A DNA stretch of 64,000 nucleotides from Allium sativum (GCA_030737875.1 CM060926.1:167361079-167425078); one strand, 5' to 3'; counted from the stretch's first letter, positions 23,820 to 35,957 are shown. Made by a program: numbers and translations. Notes: a model not told the origin generated them from the letters alone.

Positions 23820-26266
23820 TATGTATTTTCAAAATTTTAATCTATCGAAACTCATATTGGTTTGTCGGTATCCTGTAGAAAAGACAGAGATATAAAATAT
23901 ATCAGAGCTCAGAAAACATCTCGCAGCGGAATGGATAAAATATAATATAATCAAAATACATCCTTACCCAGATAATAATATTGCCTAACCCGTATCCAAA
24001 GCTATCGTATCTCTGGCACAAGTCTAACCTGTGAGTATGTTATGAGGAGGAGGTCAGAACACAAGTTCTAGTGACCAGATTTAAACTACACATTTTGGAT
24101 AACCCTATATATACCATTCAGTTATAATTTCTCGTTTATTAGGTTACTTGGGTTAACAATACTCTAGGATTACACACACGTCAAATCCGTTTACTCCCTA
24201 GTGGATTAACCTAATACAGTATATATATGTAGCTACCCCCAACATTAAGGTACACCCCATAGTACCCCACTTGCATGGTCTTCGCCATAATGCCACAGAA
24301 ATATACGCAGTCCCTCATCCTATGTCCGAACGACGTATGGATCTCTGTATAACCACACAACATTCCGCATAGTACCACCATCGCCATGCTACATAAGCAT
24401 ACAGACTACCACCTTCGGTCAAATCAGATCATATAGTAATGCCCTAGAGTCTATGATACATCACCCAAAGCAGACATGCATGTATTTAGACTTTCCCATG
24501 TACGTATCGTCAATCATACTCGATGCCTAAACCATACATATCCTCTACTATGCATCGAGTTCTGTAACAGGGCTGTACGAGAAATATGGAACTCGATCGG
24601 GAGCATTTCAGATATCTGTATACATAGATGCTAAGGTCCACATTTTCAATGGCTATGGTCCCACCCGACCCATCCCTCGACCAGTGAAAGACAAACGATA
24701 TTGGAACTAGTGATGTGGCCCCATAAAACAACAACATCCAAATCCTCATTGGCCTCACCCTGACCCAAAGCCTTGATAGCAAAAGGTCTTTGGTCTTTTG
24801 ATTTAGCTCTTTGTCTTTCTGCATCGTGCATTACATATCGCGCTGACTTTCGATGGTTAGTACCCAATGTCTTGCTATCAACAGATGGTTAGGCCTACCA
24901 GTAATTTGATAAAAATGGTCGTAACCCAGCCTAGTCAAATGGCAACCATGGCTCATTGAATCACCTATGCCACCTTACATCATTTTGATTGCTCCTAATG
25001 GCAGTCAAGGTATACTCACCGGGTAGTAACACACATACTTAACCTCTGCGAGAACAGTCTGAATGCTGTCACCGCACAGAGGACAACCAAGAGTACCCTC
25101 CATGTCCCCAGAAGCCGCGTGCTTCCCTTCTCAGTCCTTCGAAGCCAGCAGAATATCAACAGAACAACAGAATAATCAGATGGGTATGTGCTCCCTTCAT
25201 GCCTCATGACACCATGATGATCTACCCCGTTAGGTTATTCACCTTCAAACGTACGGACTGGCCTAAGTGCCTCAGGTTAACATTTTATTAGACCTTATGT
25301 CTAACTGTTTTATTTATGCGCTTGCTCTACCTCATTAGATTTCAAGTTTAACTTGGTTATTTCAAGTCATATGGACTTCTTATTCAAGTTTCCAAGTTCC
25401 TCTTGCTTATTAATTTTAGTTATATAACTTAAACCATTTAAGTTTATTAATAATCCCATAACATGTTATTTTCTAGATAGTAATCCGAGGTCTGTAATCT
25501 ACAATCTCTTTTATTCATTTTCTGATTCCATGGTTATAATAACATGTTTTACTTAATATGTTATCAATTATATTTTATCTCAATTCACGTGTTTCCTTTT
25601 AACATGTCACTTAATATATACAGTTAAATATAACTTATTTCATTCCATAGGTTTACATCATTCTTTCTTATTTAATCATAATTTCATCTTACATTGTCAC
25701 TACAACTTGCTGTTGTTTACTTATTAACTTAGTTATCTTAACTAAGGTTTACTAATGAGTTTGTTCTTTTCATTTATTATAACTTATGTTATAATTTCCA
25801 CTTGTCCATAGGACAAGCCTACATATTATCTCTTCCTTTATCCCATTTAAGTTTGTTCATAATAGGTTATTTTCATTCCCCGTTCATTCTAATTCTTTTA
25901 TTGATGTAACTTTTATTCATTTCCATTAATTACAATTAATGCCATTTATTTATATCCTGTTATATACATATATTTATACATATGTTTATGCACCGGACCT
26001 CTCACATTAAGCCTACCACTTGTGGATGCTGGATTTGCCGGGCGGTTTCGGGTAGACTTCTTCCATAAGTTGACTTAACCTCGTGTCTTAGCATCGTTTA
26101 ATGTATATTTAATCATTAGATCCCTCACATTAAATTAACAACTTGTAGATGCTGGATTTTTCGGGAGGTTCCAAGCAGAATTTTGCCCCAATTTGAATTT
26201 AACCTCGTGTCTAAGTGCGTTTACAATCTTCTATTTACGGTATGTTATCCATATATGTAACAATCC

Positions 26267-26271
26267 ATATA
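26267..26271. other. E1 target-site duplication, left copy
   Basis: atata before TGTAACAACCC. A 16-base duplication (CCATATATGTAACAAY) means atata also occurs at 26251-26255; the LTR start was set by agreement with 32697. Confidence 0.7.
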
Positions 26272-26522
26272 TGTAACAACCCATATTTTTATAACATGTT
26301 AAAATAAGAAATCAAGGTAGAATTAAATTTTAAAATCAGAATCAAGTAAAACGGGTACGCCATTGCGTTCATCTCGAAATTTTACATGAAATAGAGTCCG
26401 AGTTTTAGAAAATCGGAGTACGTATGAGGGTGATATGACCCTCTAAAGTTTCACGAATTTTCAGAATCAAAGACAGCTCGATATTCGAATTCGAAATTCG
26501 AATTCAAACCCCACAACAAGCA

Positions 26523-26716
26523 GGGCGGGAAAACTCCCGCCCATAGACCAGGTCGACTTAGGGGTCGACCATAGTGTCGAGCCCCAAGGGGCCAGGTCGA
26601 CCATAGTGTCAACCTGGGGGTCGACCTGCCTCCCGTACCACTATTCTGAACCTGATGCATTCTGATGTATTTAGACTAGTTTCGTGACCAGATTCGTCTG
26701 TCTAACCCTATATAAA
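26523..26716 (+). promoter_or_regulatory. E1 5' LTR promoter: E2F-like palindrome, GTCGAC array, TATA
   Basis: GGGCGGGA (26523-26530) and TCCCGCCC (26535-26542) form an inverted repeat with a 4-base centre; the first arm gives GCGGGAAA, the complement of the plant E2F consensus TTTCCCGC. GTCGAC or near-GTCGAC sites follow to 26630, and TATATAAA is at 26709. Order and spacing repeat in the 3' LTR and in E2. Confidence 0.6.
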
Positions 26717-28460
26717 CAGCCCCCTAGCCTCATTCTCTCTACACCATTTCATTTTGTCCTTATGGTACCTCTGTGAAAATCAAAATGATAATAATTAAAT
26801 TAAAGAGGGAATGGCTACTTCTTCTTCGTCAAGACAACAACTAGGAATTGCAAAGTGGGGGTTTTCAACTAGAACAAGACTAAACAAATAGAGATTCAAC
26901 ATCTGCAACAACTATTTCTAGAATCAAATCTCTACACTCTAATCCTCGATCCGTGCTCTGTAAGTTCTAGTTACTTTGAGATTTAAACTTGTTAAATTTA
27001 ATGTGGGCATGGAATGAAATGAAACTGGACCTAAGCATGATTATCTATTTAGATCTGTTCTTGTCTCTTCTTAAATCTATGACTTTGGGTTATTTCTTAT
27101 CGATTGAATCATGCCTATTCATGTTGTTGGAAATAGTTATTATTCAAACGCTAGATTGTAACATAAATTCTTGGATCTTGACTATTGGGAATATTGTCAA
27201 CGACGTTGAAACTATTGTTAATGACATAAGACTATGACTATGCCTAAGACTATGGACATAAGATTTTTCCTATGCCTATGACTGTGAACATAAGACTATG
27301 CCTATGCCTATGACAGTGAAGATAAGGCTATTACCTATGACTATGACGAGGACAATTGTGGCTAATCACCTATGACTCTTGACTATGGGAATTATTACCT
27401 ATGATTATGAACATAAGTCCATTATCTATGAACATTACTTTGAAACTATTACTGTTAATTGCATATGACTATATGCCTAGAACTATTTTGGATAATTATC
27501 CATGACTATTGTGATTAATCGCTTATGATTCACAACTATGAGATTTTTACCTATAACCATGATTATGACCACTGGGGTTAATTGCCTAAGACTATTATAG
27601 TTGATTGTTCATGCCCATAACACTATAGTTGAAATCCATGTTGTACACCGAATTGGCATTTTTGTTGGATCGTATACCTAGGGTGTGACTTGCTTAGTTA
27701 ATTAGCAATTACGTACACCAAAACCATTGGATCCATTATCCTTGTATTTGGCTTGCTTTTGCATGCCTATTCTTTTATGTCAGCGTTTACCATGACTATC
27801 GCCGTATCTTGCTAGATTTGAAATCCTATATGCCAGTGATGTTGTAACTAATTATCTCAAGTTATATCATACTAGTCTTGCAACCCCTTTTTATCGCTTT
27901 ATGCTAGTCCCTTTTGCCTATTATAGTTTTGATGCTATTCCCTCTATCTCGAGATTTGGATTTATTTGTAGTATAGATCGATTCACGTTCACGTGCGATG
28001 GGAATACGATTTGGGTAGAATAGGCAAAACAGGAATTGGTTATGAACATGAATTATGAACCTGATAAAAGGCAAAACTTGAAACATGAACGCTGTTATAA
28101 CTTGACCCTGGATATGGACACGAACTTGACATCGACTTGACATGAAACTTGCCTTGAAAACTTGACACGAACTTGACATGAAACTTGAACATGGTCATGA
28201 CACTTGGAATAAACATGAAAATGTAAAACTCGAGGTTGGGTTGAGTTTGCAGTGTAAATTTGCCCGGAACCGCCCGACAAATCCAGTTACTGCAAAAAAT
28301 AGGATCCAATGTGGGTGGTTGGTCATATCGCACCTGAAAACCTGAGGTCAGACTGAGTTGTGGTGTAAATCTGCCCGGAACCGCCCGGCATATCAAGTGA
28401 CCACAACAACCGGTCTGATGTTAGAGGTTGGGGTCCATTAATGAATTAATGCCACATGAT

Positions 28461-28916
28461 AGGGTTAAGTCATGAACCGCTTGAATATACCTAACCAATT
28501 TGACACGATGATTTGATAGGGTTAAGTCATGAACCGCTTGAATATACCTAACCAATTTGAAACGATGATTTGATAGGGTTAAGTCATGAACCGCTTGAAT
28601 ATACTTAACCAATTGGACACGATGATTTGATAGGGTTAAGACATGAACCGCTTGAATATACTTAACCAATTGGACACGATGATTTGATAGGGTTAATTCA
28701 TGAACCGCTTGAATATACTTGACTAATTGGACATGATGATTTGATAGGGTTAAGTCATGAACCGTTTGAATATACTTAACCAATTTGACACGAGGATTTG
28801 ATAAGGTTAAGTCATGAACCGCTTGAATATACTTAACCAATTGGACACAATGATTTGATAGGGATTAAGTCATGAACAGCTTGAATATACTTAACCAACT
28901 TGACAGATGATTCGTA
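28461..28916 (-). repeat. 57-bp minisatellite in E1 5' LTR
   Basis: About eight units; starts at 28461, 28518 and 28575 give an exact 57-bp period. Each unit has GGGTTAAG, a 20-base spacer, then CTTAACC, so each can form a hairpin. The minus frame stays open for 139 residues as a 19-residue repeat (VKYIQAVHDLTLSN core). Because it lies in an LTR and the period is a multiple of three, the long ORF is probably a consequence of the repeat. Confidence 0.88.
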
Positions 28917-30054
28917 GGGCTAAGTCATGAACTTAAACGACAACACTTAGCCAATTTGACATGACACGTAGGCGGGTTAAGTCACGAACTTGAATGACAA
29001 CACTTAACCAACTTGACATGCTAGACTGATGGGGTTAAGCCTCGAATTTAAATGACAATACTTAACCTACTGAACGGAAACCCTAGTTGTGCGGTGCTTT
29101 TCAGCAGTAACCCACTAGATGTATCACAGTACCCTGGAACTAGGCAGTGTAGGGCACGATTACTGGGCTAATTGTAAGCGACCAGAATGACGGCTGAGTT
29201 GGTGCGCCATTGTAGGTTCAGGCGGATTATGGTCGTGCACGTTGTCCGGAGTTGAAAAAGCAGGCATTGGGCACCGGTAGGTTTACACTGTGCGTGCTTG
29301 ATTCGTGTCAGTGGTTAGCACCCTAGGGCTTGATACACCCTATGGTGGACCTAGCACAGATGACTACATTTCGTGATTGGGTCGTATGATGCAGACACAT
29401 GAACGAGCTAGGACTTGTAGGGAGCCGATCGATTAATAGATCGTTACGTTGAATTCGTTAGGTAGCATAATCCCTAGTGGTCCTAAGTGTCATAAACCCT
29501 AATCGAATCTAGAAAACGTTCAATAGGTAGCATAATCCCTAGTGGTCCTAGGTGGCATAAATCCTAGTTGAACACGCGATAGTTCATGATAAGGAAACCT
29601 AGCCAGAACAAGGGTTGCGGTCCAAACGATTTCAAGAATGCTGGCACTACGTTGAAGTAGTATAGAAATACATAATGAAACCCGTACGATGTACGGCAAG
29701 GGACTGTACATATACATGGAAAGGATGATATGGGTTGGGGTACTAGTAAAGTTGGTGCAGAAAATGTAGGAAATCAAGGAAAATAGTGGAACGGTGAAGC
29801 TTAGAAATCTGGCGATGTTATACTTAGTAGAAACCTTGCAATGTGATACTTGGTAGGAACCTTGATACTCTTGATAGGAAGCATGGGATGTTATACTTGA
29901 TTCATCGTGCCTGTAGCTTACCTTGTCATCATGCTTATATTTACTTTCAGTTTATTCATGCCATATTGTCTTCACCTGTTTTTATGCAGAAAGCCACTAG
30001 GACTTACTCAGTCTTTATGACTGACCCAGTTTGTTTCGCCTCTTTTTCTTTCGT

Positions 30055-30072
30055 CCCCCCCCCCCCCCCAGG
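30055..30072 (+). other. C15 tract followed by AGG in E1 5' LTR
   Basis: A T/C-rich run ends in fifteen C and CAGG, like a 3' splice site. It is at the same place in all four E1/E2 LTRs with different lengths. Confidence 0.7.
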
Positions 30073-30430
30073 TTCGCAGGGTAAGAATACATCTTAGTTC
30101 GGATCTTACCAAGCTCCAAGGCTCTTTCATGTACTGCTTGGATTTCTGTTGGCTATGGCTTGCTTTGCTGTTTTTTTGGGGAATGATTTATGACTATGGT
30201 TTTGTGCTTCTTTACTATTGCAAGACAGATTTTGATGTAATGGATTTAATAGCATTTTAATGTAAATGACTTTAGACCTTTCTAGATTTCAAAGCAATGA
30301 AATTTGGTTCTTCTTCCGCTATTCAATATGCTCTGTCTTGTAATATTTCTGTATATGTTTACCTAGATAATGCTCCACCAAAGCTAGTGCATTCCCTTTG
30401 TGAGGGACCCTAACAGAGTGGGGTGTAACA

Positions 30431-30444
30431 TTTGGTATTAGAGC
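30431..30444 (+). other. E1 primer-binding site
   Basis: TTTGGTATTAGAGC follows the LTR end; one C-to-T change from the initiator-Met-type TGGTATCAGAGC. Confidence 0.85.
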
Positions 30445-30738
30445 AGAAGGTTACCAGACTGGGCAAAAGCTTTTAAAAACCTTCTGAAATTATTTCCAAA
30501 ACGTTTACAAAGAAGCATTTTTTTAAGAAAAATCTTATTTTATTTAAAGGCTGTTCCCCAGAGCCATATGCACTATCTTTTGATTCTCCCCTTGAATCTC
30601 TTCTCCCTTTCTTTTTCACCATAGTTTGTAGGCATGCGACACACGTCGGAGGGCAAAGGAGTGCCCAACCTCCATCTGTACCCGCAGTAGATTTACTTGC
30701 GACTAGTCTTATCTCAAGCTTTGTAGGGTTGCCGTGCG

Positions 30739-30843
30739 ATGGAAGTAGCTTTCGAGAAACTTGTCAACAAGCTATACAAGGATAGTAAGAACGAGGATAA
30801 AGAACACAAGCCTAACGATGAGAAACTTGTTGATAAGGCGTAA
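30739..30843 (+). pseudogene. E1 short Lys-rich ORF, gag position
   Basis: ATG at 30739 opens 34 codons (core EKLVNKLYKDSKNEDKEHK) ending in TAA. The same place in E2 (near 39297) begins similarly but breaks at once. It may be the remnant of the gag start. No zinc knuckle is visible. Confidence 0.3.
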
Positions 30844-31086
30844 TCCACGAAGGAGGAAAAGGTGAAAGGGAAGAGGTCAAAGTAAAAGAATAATAAAACC
30901 CATGACGAGAAAGAACATCGTTGGTAAGGTAAAAAGGGACGTCTAGCTAAGTATCATAGGACAAGGACAAGGGCAAAGAACAAGATCGTCGAGAGGGCAA
31001 TTGTATGCTCTCACTACTAGCATACCTAAGAGAGGTGGTAACGTTTCTGTTAAAAGTTTAGCTTCTCTTTTCTATCATACTGTGGG

Positions 31087-31516
31087 AACTTTGTTTTTAT
31101 ACATCACATCCTTTTAATTCTGCCACGATAGTTGAGTCTCTGCACCTTAGTACTAGCGTAGTAGAGGATCCCATTTTTGTCTCAAATCCTGTTGGGGAAT
31201 CGGCTCATTTATTCATGGCTTGTTTGGATTTGAGAATATCTATGCTAAGTGTTGAGCTTAGAAGTAAAGATTATGTTTTTGGGCTATGGGTTGATCCTAG
31301 GGATGGAGTGGTTGTCCAGTAATGGTGCCATTCATGAGTATGAAAAGAGGGTAGTTAGACGCTTGACTTGCCTTGGTAATGCCCTCGAAGTCTAGTGTAA
31401 CCCTTAGGGTTCTGCCATGTTTAGTTACCTAGAATCTCTTGATACATTTATCGATCCTCTCAAGTAGAGTTCACCACTAAGGCGAATGGTTCATTTCACT
31501 TATGCATGGGTTATAG
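31087..31516 (+). pseudogene. E1 remnant of protease and RT
   Basis: One frame near 31124-31245 reads VESLHLSTSVVEDPIFVSN then GESAHLFMACLDL, which lines up with the G1 protease (LVDRLGLEPEIVDRPLVVTN, GGSTNLSMIC). Another frame gives YGLILGMEWLSSNGAIHEYE, the protease C-terminal block. The DTG active site region is destroyed. Directly after, 31467-31516 reads FTTKANGSFHLCMGYRK, matching the first RT block ([16 protein letters not shown] type). The stretch between protease and RT is deleted. Confidence 0.65.
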
Positions 31517-31749
31517 AAAATCACCTTGGTAAGTACACTTGGCAACATGGTTGGCATTTGTTTATTTTCAAGAGATAATTCATTTATGTGGAATACCTTC
31601 TAGTAAGTGAATGAGATCCAAGATTCACAAGTGAATTTTGGAGAGCTTGTTTGAAACCATGAATACGCAGTTATATATGAATCGGGTATACTAGAAAAGA
31701 GAATAAGTGAAAGTGGAACGAGAGGCGATAGTGGAATGAGTTCCAACTC

Positions 31750-31855
31750 ATATTCTGGGAACAAGAATTAAGGAACTACAAAATTGTGAAGTTAAAGACG
31801 GTCAAAGCACAATGGAGTTAAGCTCAAGGAAATACGACTTAGAAGATTGAAGACT
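31750..31855 (+). pseudogene. E1 chromodomain remnant
   Basis: One frame reads EQELRNYKIVKLKTVKAQWS, stop, AQGNTT, stop, KIED. This fits the C-terminal chromodomain of chromovirus integrases (VKVQW ... EATWE.ED). Both stops fall at the same places in E2. RNase H and integrase core are absent before it. Confidence 0.55.
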
Positions 31856-32683
31856 AGACACGCGCATCATATCTCTTTTTAAGAGTATATCCTTGATTCC
31901 TCTTTTCCTGGAGGGCTTACTTGCATGCTATCTTTTAGGTATAACCTCTCGGTCCTATTCTCAATCCTATTTCTGTTGCAAACCCCATAAAGAGTATGAC
32001 TTATCTGTTAGTAATACATGTTGGGGCTTGAGGGTGTCCGTTGGGTTGACCAAACTCTTTGGGTTTTATAGGATATGGGTTGTTGCTTAGGGAGTTCTCC
32101 TCCTATTCAGTATATATGTGACGTAGACTTCCAACTTTGACATTGCCTAATGGGCACAAAGTTTTTACTTGCTTCTATCATTCAGCTATATCTTTAGGTA
32201 GGAACAATTGGGTGAAACATGTGTTTGGGACATGTTATGATTGATGGTTGCAAGTGGTTGCAAGTGGCTGCTAGTGGTTGCTCGCGATTGCATAACACAC
32301 TTTAGGCACTAGATCGGCTCAGACACATTTCCATATTGCATATGCATGAGTGTTTATACTTGTTTATGGATGAAATTTGATGTGTTATCATATGGATGAT
32401 GCATATGGATGGATGTTTGTGCATACATATAATCTTTATGTGATTAGGACTATTTGCATACATGTTGGATTCATGGCACTAAACATATTTTGCATTGAAG
32501 ATCAATCAGGCCTGATCATTTGCATTAGATAAGAACTTATACACACACTTTATGTATATGTTCATACAGCATTAGAAATCTCTTACAGACAATGGATGCC
32601 TGTGATTGATGATTGAGTAGATGGATGATTGGATGGTAGGACACATTCTTCTTAACTTGAAGATTTCGGGGACGAAATCCTTT

Positions 32684-32696
32684 AAGGAGGGGAGAA
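32684..32696 (+). other. E1 polypurine tract
   Basis: AAGGAGGGGAGAA directly before TGTAACAACCC of the 3' LTR. Confidence 0.88.
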
Positions 32697-34811
32697 TGTA
32701 ACAACCCATATTTTTATAACATGTTAAAACAAGAAATCAAGGCAGAATTAAATTTTAAAATCATAATCAGGGAAAACGGATTACGCCATTGCGTTCGTCT
32801 CTAAATTTTACATGAAATAGAGTCCGAGTTTTTGAAAATCGGAGTCCGTATAAGGGAGATATGACCCTCTGAAGTTTCACGAATTTTCAGAATCAAAGAC
32901 AACTCGAATTTCGAATTCGAAATTCGAACTCAAACCCCGCAGCAGGCAGGGCGGGAAAACTCCCACCCATAGACCAGGTCGACCTGGGGGTCGACCTTTG
33001 TGTCGATCTCCTAGGGGCTAGGTCGACCATAGTGTCGACCTGGGGGTCGACCTGCTTCCCGAACCACTTTTCTGAACCTGATGCATTCTGATGTATTTAG
33101 ACTTGTTTCGTGACCAGATTCTTCTGCATAACCCTATATAAACACCCCCTAGCCTCATTCTCTCTACACCATTTCATTCTGTCCTTATGCTACCTCTATG
33201 AAAATCGAAATGATAATAATTAAATTAAAGGGAGAATGGCTACTTCTTCTTCGTCAAGACAACAACTAGGAATTGCAAAGTGGGGGTTTTCAACTAGAAC
33301 AAGACTAAACAAATAGAGATTCAACATCTGCAACAACCATTTCTAGAATCAAATCTCTGCACTCTAATCCTCGATCCGCGCTATGTAAGTTCTAGTTACT
33401 TTGAGATTTAAACTTGTTAAATTTAATGTGGGCATGGAATGGAATGAAACTGGACCTAAGCACGATTATCTATTTAGATCTGTTCTTGTCTCTTCTTAAA
33501 TCTATGACTTTGGGTTATTTCTTATCGATTGAATCATGCCTATTCATGTTGTTGGACCTAGTTATTATTCAAACGCTAGATTGTAACATAAACTCTTGGA
33601 TCTTGACTATTGGGAATATTGTCTACGACGTTGAAACTATTGTTAATGATATAAGACTATGACTATGCCTATGACTATGGACATAAGATTTTGCCTATGC
33701 CTATGACTATGACTGTGAACATAAGACTATGCCTATGCCTATGACAGTGAACATAAGGCTATTATCTATGACTGTGACAAGGACAATTGTGGCTAATCAC
33801 CTATGACTCTTGACTATGGGAATTATTACCTATGATTATGAACATAAGGCAATTATCTATGACCATGACTTTGAAACTATTACTGTTAATTGCCTATGAC
33901 TACTTTCCTAGAATTATTTTGGATAATTATCCATGACTATTGTGATTAATCGCTTATGATTCACAACTATGAGATTTTTACCTATGACCATAATTATGAC
34001 CACTGGGGTTAATTGCCTAAGACTATTATAGTTGATTGTTCATGCCCATAACACTATAGCTGAAAACCATGTTGTGCACCGAATTAGCATTTTTGTTGGA
34101 TCGTATACCTAGGGTTTGACTTGCTTAGTTAATTCGCAATTATGTACACCAAAACACTGGATCCATTATCCTTGTATTTGGCTTGCTTTTGCATGCCTAT
34201 TCTTTTATGTCAGCGTTTACCATGACTATCGCCTTATCATGCTAGATTTGAAATCCTATATGCCAGTGATGTTGTAACCAATTATCTCAAGTTATATCAT
34301 ACTAGTCTTGTAACCCCTTTTTATCACTTTATGCTAGTCCCTTTTGCCTATTATAGTTTTGATGCTATTCCCTCTATCTCAAGATTTGGATTTATTTGTA
34401 GTATAGATCGATTCATGCTCACGTGCAATGGGAATACAATTTGGGTAGAATAGAAAAACATGAATTGGTTATGAACATGAATTATGAACCTGATAAAAGG
34501 CAAAACTTGAAACATGAACGCTGTTATAACTTGAACCTAGATATGGACACGAAGTTGACATCGATTTGACATGGAAATTGCCCTGAAAACCTGACACGAA
34601 CTTGACATGAAACTTGAACATAGTCATGACACTTAGAATAAAAAGAAAATGGCCAACTCAAAGTTGGGTTGAGTTTGCAGTGTAAATCTGCCCGGAACTG
34701 CACGGCAAATCCAGTTACTGCAAACAATAGGATCCAATGTGGGTAGTTGGTCATATCGCACCTGAAAACCCGAGGTCAGACTGAGTTGTGGTGTAAATGT
34801 GCCCGGAACCG

Positions 34812-34816
34812 CCCGG
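34812..34816. other. E2 target-site duplication, left copy
   Basis: cccgg, within a conserved GCCCGGAACCGCCCGG motif of E1. Confidence 0.8.
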
Positions 34817-35054
34817 TGTAGCAACCCGAATTTTAATAACGTATTAAGACAAGAATCGAGGGAAAAAATAAATTTTAAAATACGAATCAAGAGAAACGGG
34901 TTGCGCCATTGTGTTCGTCTCGGAATTCTGGTTGGAAATGAGTCCGAAATTTCGTAAATCGGAGTCCGTTTGACCGAGATATGGCCTCTAGAAGTTTCAC
35001 GAAAAATCAAAAAACGAAAATAGTTTTCAAATTTCGAATTTAGCCTCAAACAGA

Positions 35055-35299
35055 CTGGGCGGGAAAATTTCCCGCCCAGCCCCATGTCGACTGGGGAGTC
35101 GACTAGGGAGTCGACCCCCCCGGGACCAGGTCGACTGGGGAGTCGACCTGGGGGTCGACCTCCTTGGTCGGGCCAGGTTGGCCTGGTGCACCTGCTTGCT
35201 CCTTTGGGTCTGTTCTGTTGGCCGGTGATGAGATTGGATGGTTCAGATCTAAACTAGGGTTAATCTAAGTGCCTAAACTAGTCCTAACTTCTATAAAAA
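35055..35299 (+). promoter_or_regulatory. E2 5' LTR promoter: perfect E2F palindrome, GTCGAC array, TATA
   Basis: CTGGGCGGGAAA and TTTCCCGCCCAG are perfect inverted arms around one A. Each contains the plant E2F consensus (TTTCCCGC or its complement). The GTCGAC array follows at 35087-35165, then TATAAAAA at 35292. The 3' LTR keeps the palindrome without change. Confidence 0.65.
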
Positions 35300-35861
35300 C
35301 ACCCTAAGACCTAGCCTAATTCACTACAAGCCATCCTAACAACAAAGTGCTGCCCAAATGTCTCTTGATCAAGGCCTCCATCTTCAACCTCAAAGGCCTA
35401 AGCATGCAAACTAGATTCAAGTCAAAGGAGCAAGCTTTCTACATCAAATCAAGGAAGTAGAGCATCATGTCAACACCGTTATACGACAAATGCTTGCTCA
35501 TAAATCTCTAGCCACGCTTTGTAAGTTTTAGCTACTTTTAGATCTAAACGGTAGTTCTAATGTTGACATGGAATAAAATGAGATGAAACCTAAGTATGTT
35601 AGTCTATGTGAATCTAGTCTTGCCCCTCTCTTGAACCTATGACTTGTGGGCTATTTCTTAATGATTAAATCATGCCACTCATGTTGTGTTTGACCTAGTT
35701 TATCATGTAAGATTGAATCTTGACTTGTGGAATGTTGGCATGAACCCTTAGAACAATTTGACTTGTGGAACATTCATATGAACTTGACTTGGGGCTTATG
35801 CATGTAAAAGAACCTAAACCGCTCATGACCATTTACATGCCTATGATGATGAACCTAGTGT

Positions 35862-35957
35862 TATGCTATCATACATGTTTGAGGCCAATCCCTTTATGCT
35901 ATCATACATGTTTGAGGCCAATCCCTTTATGCTAGCATACATGTTTGAGGCCAATAT
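35862..35957 (+). repeat. 33-bp tandem repeat in E2 5' LTR, three units
   Basis: TATGCTATCATACATGTTTG then AGGCCAATCCCTT, repeated three times, the last one variant. Confidence 0.9.

Larger units (their letters stand above)
22030..23821 (-). other. H interior, no recognisable coding
   Basis: The stretch between PPT and PBS of H is AT-rich and lacks any ORF of note on either strand. I could not recognise gag, protease, RT or integrase remnants. At 1.8 kb it is less than half the length of one LTR. Confidence 0.7.
26272..30430 (+). repeat. E1 5' LTR
   Basis: Contains in order: E2F-type inverted repeat (26523-26542), GTCGAC array (26550-26630), TATATAAA (26709-26716), a pyrimidine-rich leader, degenerate CTATGACTATG repeats (27225-27600), a duplicated GCCCGG motif (28261, 28372), a 57-bp minisatellite (28461-28916), a duplicated TAGCATAATCCCTAGTGGTC block (29460-29575) and a 15-base C tract (30055-30069). 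No protein-coding gene was recognised. Confidence 0.88.

Noticed and set aside
28421..28840. 139-codon ORF with a 19-residue repeat looked like a repeat protein
   Set aside because: It lies in an LTR, its period is 57 bp so any open frame persists, and the matching repeat in E2 has a 47-bp period that breaks frame.
28440..28920. Regular repeats resembling a CRISPR array
   Set aside because: Units are contiguous with no unique spacers, there are no cas genes, and the DNA is plant; it is a minisatellite.
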